64,000 nucleotides of DNA. Origin: Modestobacter excelsi. GTDB taxonomy: Bacteria > Actinomycetota > Actinomycetes > Mycobacteriales > Geodermatophilaceae. This document shows, in pieces, positions 59,826 through 64,000 of the stretch. Below the pieces are notes generated by a model. The model saw only the letters and a program-made list of their open reading frames with translations, ran no database searches and was not told the origin of the DNA. Where the stretch lies: the NCBI RefSeq assembly GCF_005930495.1, contig NZ_SJEX01000001.1, positions 62,001-126,000 of the forward strand, written 5' to 3'. The first letter of the stretch is position 1. Each line of letters opens with the position of its first letter. The position numbers and the translations under genes were made by a program.

Positions 59826-60269
59826 TCAGCGGCCGGGTAGGCGCTGGGTGATCTCCTGCAGCACCCAGCCGTTCCCATCCGGGTCGCTGAACACCGCATG
59901 TGACTGGTAGCTGCGGCCGTCCGGGTCTGGCCCCGGCAGCCGGACGCTCGGGTCGTCGGGGTGGAAGCGGCCGGCCGGGCCGTGGAAGACCTCGCTCACC
60001 TGGGCGCCGCGCTCGACGAGCTCCGCGCGAGTGGCCTCGATGTTCTCCGTGGCGAGCAGGAGCCCCTGCTGCGAGCCCGGCGTCATGGTCGTGACGCCGA
60101 TGCCGAAACTGACCGAGCAGGCAGAGCCCGGCGGGGTCAGCTGCACGATGCGGAAGTCCTCACCACCGACGATGTCGGCGTCCTCACGCCATCCCAGGTT
60201 CTTATAGAACTCCTTGGAGCGGTCGACGTCGGAGACGGGCAGGACGACGACCTCAAGTTTCACGTCCAT
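59826..60269 (-). CDS. VOC-family (glyoxalase/bleomycin resistance-like) protein
   Basis: 147 residues with two VOC beta-alpha-beta-beta-beta modules: MDVKLEVVVLPVSDVDRSKEFYKNLGWRED ... FRIVQLTPPGSACSVSFG, then ...GLLLATENIEATRAELVERGAQV ... HAVFSDPDGNGWVLQEITQR. Metal-ligand-type Glu/His positions exist but their assignment is uncertain. An AGGAGG site precedes ATG 60269. The family includes glyoxalases, dioxygenases and drug-binding proteins. Confidence 0.88.
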   Translation of the reverse strand: MDVKLEVVVLPVSDVDRSKEFYKNLGWREDADIVGGEDFRIVQLTPPGSACSVSFGIGVTTMTPGSQQGLLLATENIEATRAELVERGAQVSEVFHGPAGRFHPDDPSVRLPGPDPDGRSYQSHAVFSDPDGNGWVLQEITQRLPGR

Positions 60270-60519
60270 CGTGAGACCTCCTGGATCTGTGGGTCGGCCG
60301 GAGCGGCTTAAGGGCGCGACCAGCGTGGCTCGCCGGGAGCCCGCCCCGCCCCGGGGAAGTCCCTGGTGCGCTGCCCGGTCCCCGGGGGATGTCGGCCGAC
60401 CGTGCGCTCGCCCTCGTGGACCTGGGGAGTGGTGCATCAAAGCGCTGGTGAGCAGCCGCGCCCCGGCAAACGACACCACGGGGGCGTGGGCCGTCGCCGC
60501 GGCGGGCGCGGGCGATGCG

Positions 60520-61881
60520 TCAGGACGAGACGACCTCCATCGGATGCCGCTCGGCCATGACGGCGCTGACCAACGCCTTGAGCGCGTCGAGGTAGACCTC
60601 GGAGAAGGCGGGGAACGGCTGAATGGTGTCGACCAGCACCTCTAGCGGCACGCCGGCCCGGATGGCGACCGTAGCCTGCTGCAGCCACTCGCCAGCCTCA
60701 GGACCGAGCGCGTACGCGCCGGTCAGCCGTCGTCCGTCGCTGAGCAAGGTCAGGAATCCGTTGCTGTGGGCGTACGCGCGCGTATAGGCCGCGGTCTTCG
60801 CGACACCCGACAGCATGGCCGTCGCGCCAAACCGTGCGTCGGTGCGGCCGACGGCGGCCGCCTGTGGGTCGGTGTAGACCACGCGCGGGACGGCGTCGTA
60901 GTGGGCTTCGCGAGGGAATCCGAGGATGTTCGCGGCGACGATCCTGGCCTGGTACTTGCCGACGTGAGTCAGCTGCCACAGGCCGGTGACGTCGCCGATC
61001 GCCCAGAGGTGATGGCCCGCCCGAAGTCTGCCGTCGACAGGAATCCCGTGCCCGTCGGCCCGGATGCCCACCGTCTCGAGGCCGATGCCCTCGACCCGGG
61101 GACGGCGTCCGGTCGCGACGAGCAGGCGGTCGCCGCGGAGCTCACGGCCGTCGTCGAGTTCGAGGACGAAGTCCTCCCCGTCGCGCCGCGCTCTGCGGCC
61201 GCTCCGGCCGAGCGCCAGTTCAATGCCCTCGCGGCGCAATGCCTCGCCGAGCGCCCGCCCGAGCGGGGCGGGCTCGCGGGTGAGCAGGTGCTCGCCCATC
61301 TCCACGATGACCGCCTCGCCGCCCAGACGGCGGACGGCCTGTGCCATCTCCACGCCGACGGGGCCACCGCCGAGAACCAGCAGCCGCCGTGGTACGGAGG
61401 TCATACCAGTCGCCTCACGGTTGGTCCAGAGGCCGTCGAGCCCGGTCAGGCCGGAGATCGGTGGGATGACCGGGTCCGAGCCGGTGGCCACCACCACGTG
61501 CTCGGCGGTGCACCGGACGCCGTCCACCTCCGCCGCTCCTGGCCCGGCCAGCCGGCCAGCGCCGCGGAGCAGGGTGATCCCGTTGTCGGCGAGCCAGCGC
61601 TGCTGGCCGGCGTCGGAGTAGCCCGACACCATGAAGTCGCGCCAAGCGAGGGCCATCTCGACGTCGACCTGCGCCGTGGCCGCCGCCTCGCGGGCACCGT
61701 GCACCGCCTCCCCGGGGCGCAGCAGCGTTTTCGAGGGGATGCAGGCGTAGTAAGAGCACTCACCCCCGACGAGGTGTCGCTCGACCAGCGCGACGCGCAG
61801 CCCACCCATCGCCAGCGCGCCTGCACAGTGCTCACCGGGCGAGCCACCGCCGAGCACGAGGACGTCGAAGTCGGCGGTCAC
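60520..61881 (-). CDS. FAD-dependent pyridine nucleotide-disulfide oxidoreductase
   Basis: 453 residues. FAD loop: DVLVLGGGSPGEHCAG (residues 6-21). Redox-active disulfide: GGECSYYACIPSKTLL (Cys42 and Cys47, CxxxxC). NAD(P) loop: LLVLGGGPVGVEMAQAV. ATGRRP and AIGDVTG motifs are present. It is of the Lpd/MerA/MtrA class, but the C-terminal His-Glu pair is altered: the region reads TIQPFPAFSEVYLDAL, with Phe where the catalytic His normally lies. The GTG start at 61881 overlaps the stop of the 62-residue gene (GTGA). Confidence 0.9.
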   Translation of the reverse strand: MTADFDVLVLGGGSPGEHCAGALAMGGLRVALVERHLVGGECSYYACIPSKTLLRPGEAVHGAREAAATAQVDVEMALAWRDFMVSGYSDAGQQRWLADNGITLLRGAGRLAGPGAAEVDGVRCTAEHVVVATGSDPVIPPISGLTGLDGLWTNREATGMTSVPRRLLVLGGGPVGVEMAQAVRRLGGEAVIVEMGEHLLTREPAPLGRALGEALRREGIELALGRSGRRARRDGEDFVLELDDGRELRGDRLLVATGRRPRVEGIGLETVGIRADGHGIPVDGRLRAGHHLWAIGDVTGLWQLTHVGKYQARIVAANILGFPREAHYDAVPRVVYTDPQAAAVGRTDARFGATAMLSGVAKTAAYTRAYAHSNGFLTLLSDGRRLTGAYALGPEAGEWLQQATVAIRAGVPLEVLVDTIQPFPAFSEVYLDALKALVSAVMAERHPMEVVSS

Positions 61882-62066
61882 CGCAGGACGGCTTCCATGT
61901 GCCGCCCGGCCTCGGCGACAGCCTGGTCCTCCGCGCTGCCGCCGTCCCGGGCGACGATGTAGGCGGCGTACCAGTCCCACCAGTGGTGCACGGGCGCGAC
62001 AGCCTCGTACGCGCCGTGGTGCTCCTCTGCCTCGTGCAGCAGGCCGGCGAGCTCGGTGACGTCCAT
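61878..62066 (-). CDS. Small acidic hypothetical protein (62 aa), coupled to the disulfide reductase
   Basis: MDVTELAGLLHEAEEHHGAYEAVAPVHHWWDWYAAY ... AGRHMEAVLR. It is rich in His, Glu and aromatic residues (HHWWDWYAAYI). A strong AGGAGGAG site precedes ATG 62066, and its stop overlaps the reductase start (GTGA), so it is almost certainly a real, co-translated gene. Similar short proteins with W-DWYAAYI occur beside oxidoreductases; the function is unknown. Confidence 0.75.
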   Translation of the reverse strand: MDVTELAGLLHEAEEHHGAYEAVAPVHHWWDWYAAYIVARDGGSAEDQAVAEAGRHMEAVLR

Positions 62067-62451
62067 CGAATCTCCTCCTGTGTCGCTCACGCTCCGTGGG
62101 CACGTCGGCGGACGGGGCCGTGCCGCCCGGGTGATCGGTGCCGAGGGACCCGCAGCATGTCGGTGCCTGCCGATGCGTCGCCCCCGGGAGGTCACTGGTC
62201 GACCGCCCGGTCCGTCTCCGGGCCGAGGACCGGTGCAGCACGGCGTCGATCCAGGGGAAAGGACCGGGGAGGTCCCGGAGGCGATGGCCACCCTCGCAGG
62301 GCGACGGTCATCGACGCCGACCGGAGGCTCCCGGCGAGGGGGACGACTGGCAGGGAGGGACGGCGCGGAGTTCTCCCGCTGCAGCCGCTGCCCCGACGCT
62401 GTACGGCGTCGCCGGTCGCTGTCCCGCACGTCAGAGGAGAGGCGGTCCCCC
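62067..62451. other. 385-base divergent intergenic region
   Basis: Lies between the reductase operon (minus) and the redoxin gene (plus) and should contain promoters for both. No additional gene supported. Confidence 0.5.
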
Positions 62452-63045
62452 ATGCGTTCCGACATCGTCCCCGGCGGGGTCTTCCCGGACTACGAGCTGC
62501 CCGACCACACCGGTGCCGTCCACAGCCTCAGCGAGCTCCAGGGCCGCAACCCGCTCGTCCTCACGCTGGCGCGTGGTCACTACTGCCCGAAGGAGCACCA
62601 GCAGCACCTCGAACTGGCGGCGTCCCAGCCCAAATTCGGCGTCGCCTACACACAGATCGCGACGATCGCGACGGACGACCGCCACGAGCTGCAGGAGTTC
62701 CGTGCGTCCGTGGGTGCCCAGTGGACCTTCCTGTCGGACCCCGGGCGGATCGTGCAGCGGGACCTCGCCATCCAGGAGTACACCGACCCCGACCACGACC
62801 CAATGATCCCGCACACGCTCGTGCTCAAGCCGGGCCTGGTCATCCACAGCATCTACAACGGCTACTGGTTCTGGGGTCGCCCCTCGGTCCAGGACCTGTG
62901 GCACGACCTGCGCGCGGCGACCGCCGAGATCCGGCCGGACTGGGACCTGTCCTCCTCGGGCCTCCGCGAGGCATGGACAGCGGGGGAATACTCCCTTTTC
63001 CACGGCTGGGATCGGCGTATCGAGGAGTCTGCAACCCCTGGGTGA
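62452..63045 (+). CDS. Peroxiredoxin-like redoxin domain protein
   Basis: 197 residues of AhpC/TSA-like redoxin fold: FPDYELPDHTGAVHSLSELQGRNPLVLTLARGHYCPKEHQQHL. The likely peroxidatic Cys45 is in RGHYCPKEH, where classical peroxiredoxins have P-T-F-V-C. A thioredoxin-like strand pattern follows (TFLSDPGRIVQRDLAI ... TLVLKPGLVIHSIYNGYWFWGRPS). A GAGGAGAGG site precedes ATG 62452. Probable thiol-dependent peroxide or electrophile reductase. Confidence 0.85.
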   Translation: MRSDIVPGGVFPDYELPDHTGAVHSLSELQGRNPLVLTLARGHYCPKEHQQHLELAASQPKFGVAYTQIATIATDDRHELQEFRASVGAQWTFLSDPGRIVQRDLAIQEYTDPDHDPMIPHTLVLKPGLVIHSIYNGYWFWGRPSVQDLWHDLRAATAEIRPDWDLSSSGLREAWTAGEYSLFHGWDRRIEESATPG

Positions 63046-63070
63046 CGACGAGCGGGGGATGTGCGTTCGC

Positions 63071-64000
63071 TCAGGCGTCGGCGGTCGTCGGGGCACTGTC
63101 CAGCACGGCACGACGCAGCTCTCGACGGCTGCGGACGCCCACCTTGGTGAAGACTTTTCCGAGATGCCACTCGACCGTGCGGGGGCTGACGTACAGCTGG
63201 GCGCTGATCTCCGCGTTGGTGAATCCTTGCGCGGCCAGTCTTGCGATGTGGGTCTCCTCAGCGGTGAGGTCTCCGGTGGTTTTCACCGTGCGCTTGCGCA
63301 CCGTCTCACCGGCGTCCAGGAGCTCGCGGCGGGCACGCTCGGCGAACGCGTCGACGCCCATTGCGCTCAAGGTCTCGTGGGCGGTGCGCAGGTGAGCGCG
63401 TGCGTCGGCGTGCCGGCCTTGCCGCCGCAACCACTCGCCGTAGAGCAGCCGGGTCCGGGCGAGCTGGACCTTGACCGTGGTGCCGGCAAGCCGGTCGATG
63501 GCCTCCCGGTAGTCGTCCTCGGCGGCTCGACCCGTCTGCAGTTGGGCGCGCCCGCCCGCGTACACCCCGAGCGCCCACTCGGTGCCGGTGGCAGCCGCCA
63601 TCGTTGAGAGTTCGTCGAGGGCGGCGGTGGCCAACTGAGGGTTTCCGCTGCGCGCGCCGGCCTCGATGAGCTCGACCAGTGCCCACTTGGGCGGCCCCAG
63701 TTCCAACGGGTCGGCGGTCGCTTCCCGAGCGGCACTCAACGCGTCGTCGTAGCGGCCGAGGCCATTGCACAGCACGGCGCGCGCCCACTGAATCATGTTC
63801 ACACCGACCCCCTCACCGCGGGCGACGACATCTTCGAGGCAGCTCTGTAAGAGCGGTTCCGCCCGCCCGGCGTCGCCTCTCAAGGCAAGCAGACCAACCT
63901 CTCCGTAGGGCACGAGGCTGCTCTTCGTCGCCTCGACGGCGGCCCCTGCCTCCTCGACCAGGGACGTCCCCGCTGACAGGTCACCCGTGAAGAGGAGCAC
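63071..64000 (-). CDS. LAL-type LuxR family regulator (copy 3; N-terminal part beyond window)
   Basis: Visible 309 residues are the C-terminal part of a large LAL regulator. The helical sensor end (LSTMAAATGTEWALGVYAGGRAQ ... LARTRLLYGEWLRRQGRHADA) leads into the LuxR helix-turn-helix (LTAEETHIARLAAQGFTNAEISAQLYVSPRTVEWHLGKVFTKVGVRSR), closely matching copies 1 and 2. The gene continues past base 64000, where the ATPase domain must lie. All three copies are on the minus strand about 7.5-11.7 kb apart. Confidence 0.9.
   Translation of the reverse strand: MLLFTGDLSAGTSLVEEAGAAVEATKSSLVPYGEVGLLALRGDAGRAEPLLQSCLEDVVARGEGVGVNMIQWARAVLCNGLGRYDDALSAAREATADPLELGPPKWALVELIEAGARSGNPQLATAALDELSTMAAATGTEWALGVYAGGRAQLQTGRAAEDDYREAIDRLAGTTVKVQLARTRLLYGEWLRRQGRHADARAHLRTAHETLSAMGVDAFAERARRELLDAGETVRKRTVKTTGDLTAEETHIARLAAQGFTNAEISAQLYVSPRTVEWHLGKVFTKVGVRSRRELRRAVLDSAPTTADA

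Noticed and set aside
60766-61962. 398-codon plus-strand open frame opposite the disulfide reductase
   Set aside because: Antisense shadow; no protein-like motifs, while the minus strand has a full FAD/NAD flavoprotein.

Overview
The window is very GC-rich actinobacterial DNA. It has frequent GTG starts, ATGA/GTGA gene overlaps, LAL-type LuxR regulators, a mycothiol-era redox repertoire and DICT/LOV/GGDEF signalling. The gene content looks most like the Geodermatophilaceae (Blastococcus, Geodermatophilus, Modestobacter). That placement is an inference from protein style; no rRNA or marker gene is present.

Layout. 1-20 kb is mostly ordinary chromosome: a potassium channel tail; a NarL-type two-component system divergent from an ABC-2 exporter; a secreted ARB_07466-like protein; an RNB-domain ribonuclease; a MalT-like LuxR regulator; an MFS transporter; and a tightly overlapping operon (DUF4386 membrane protein, quinone oxidoreductase, ABC ATPase, ABC permease). 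20.6-27.5 kb is a zone of gene decay: a frameshifted hydrolase, an integrase stub, and remnants of an old-yellow-enzyme reductase, an SRPBCC protein, a haloalkane dehalogenase and a STAS protein, mixed with intact MFS, DsbA-like and haloacid dehalogenase genes. 28-33 kb carries an envelope cluster (CHRD protein, class F sortase, lipoprotein, cupredoxin) and a large EAL-DICT-LOV-GGDEF protein, a predicted blue-light-responsive c-di-GMP enzyme. 33.8-41 kb is mobile: an IS5-family element with 18-bp terminal inverted repeats, a ParA/partner pair, a ferritin-like protein, an IS630 relic, and a 1.34-kb lower-GC cassette bounded by inverted repeats and TA dinucleotides. Two ~121-bp direct repeats (21893-22013 and 38333-38453), each containing the 3' half of a tRNA-Met, bracket 16.4 kb and look like attachment-site scars.

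41-64 kb alternates three LAL-type LuxR regulators (the last runs off the end) with redox and detoxification genes. These include a molybdopterin oxidoreductase / FAD reductase / DUF6510 operon, two single-cysteine thioredoxin-fold paralogues, a truncated metallo-beta-lactamase-fold gene, an epoxide-hydrolase-like protein, a Bax-inhibitor-1 family protein, a DHA2 MFS exporter, a VOC protein, a pyridine-nucleotide disulfide reductase and a redoxin. Together they suggest a stress and xenobiotic island under multiple large ATP-dependent regulators.

No CRISPR array, rRNA, complete tRNA or convincing phage structural gene was seen. The best candidates for something undescribed are the TA-flanked cassette, the tRNA-repeat-bracketed island and the light/c-di-GMP hybrid protein.
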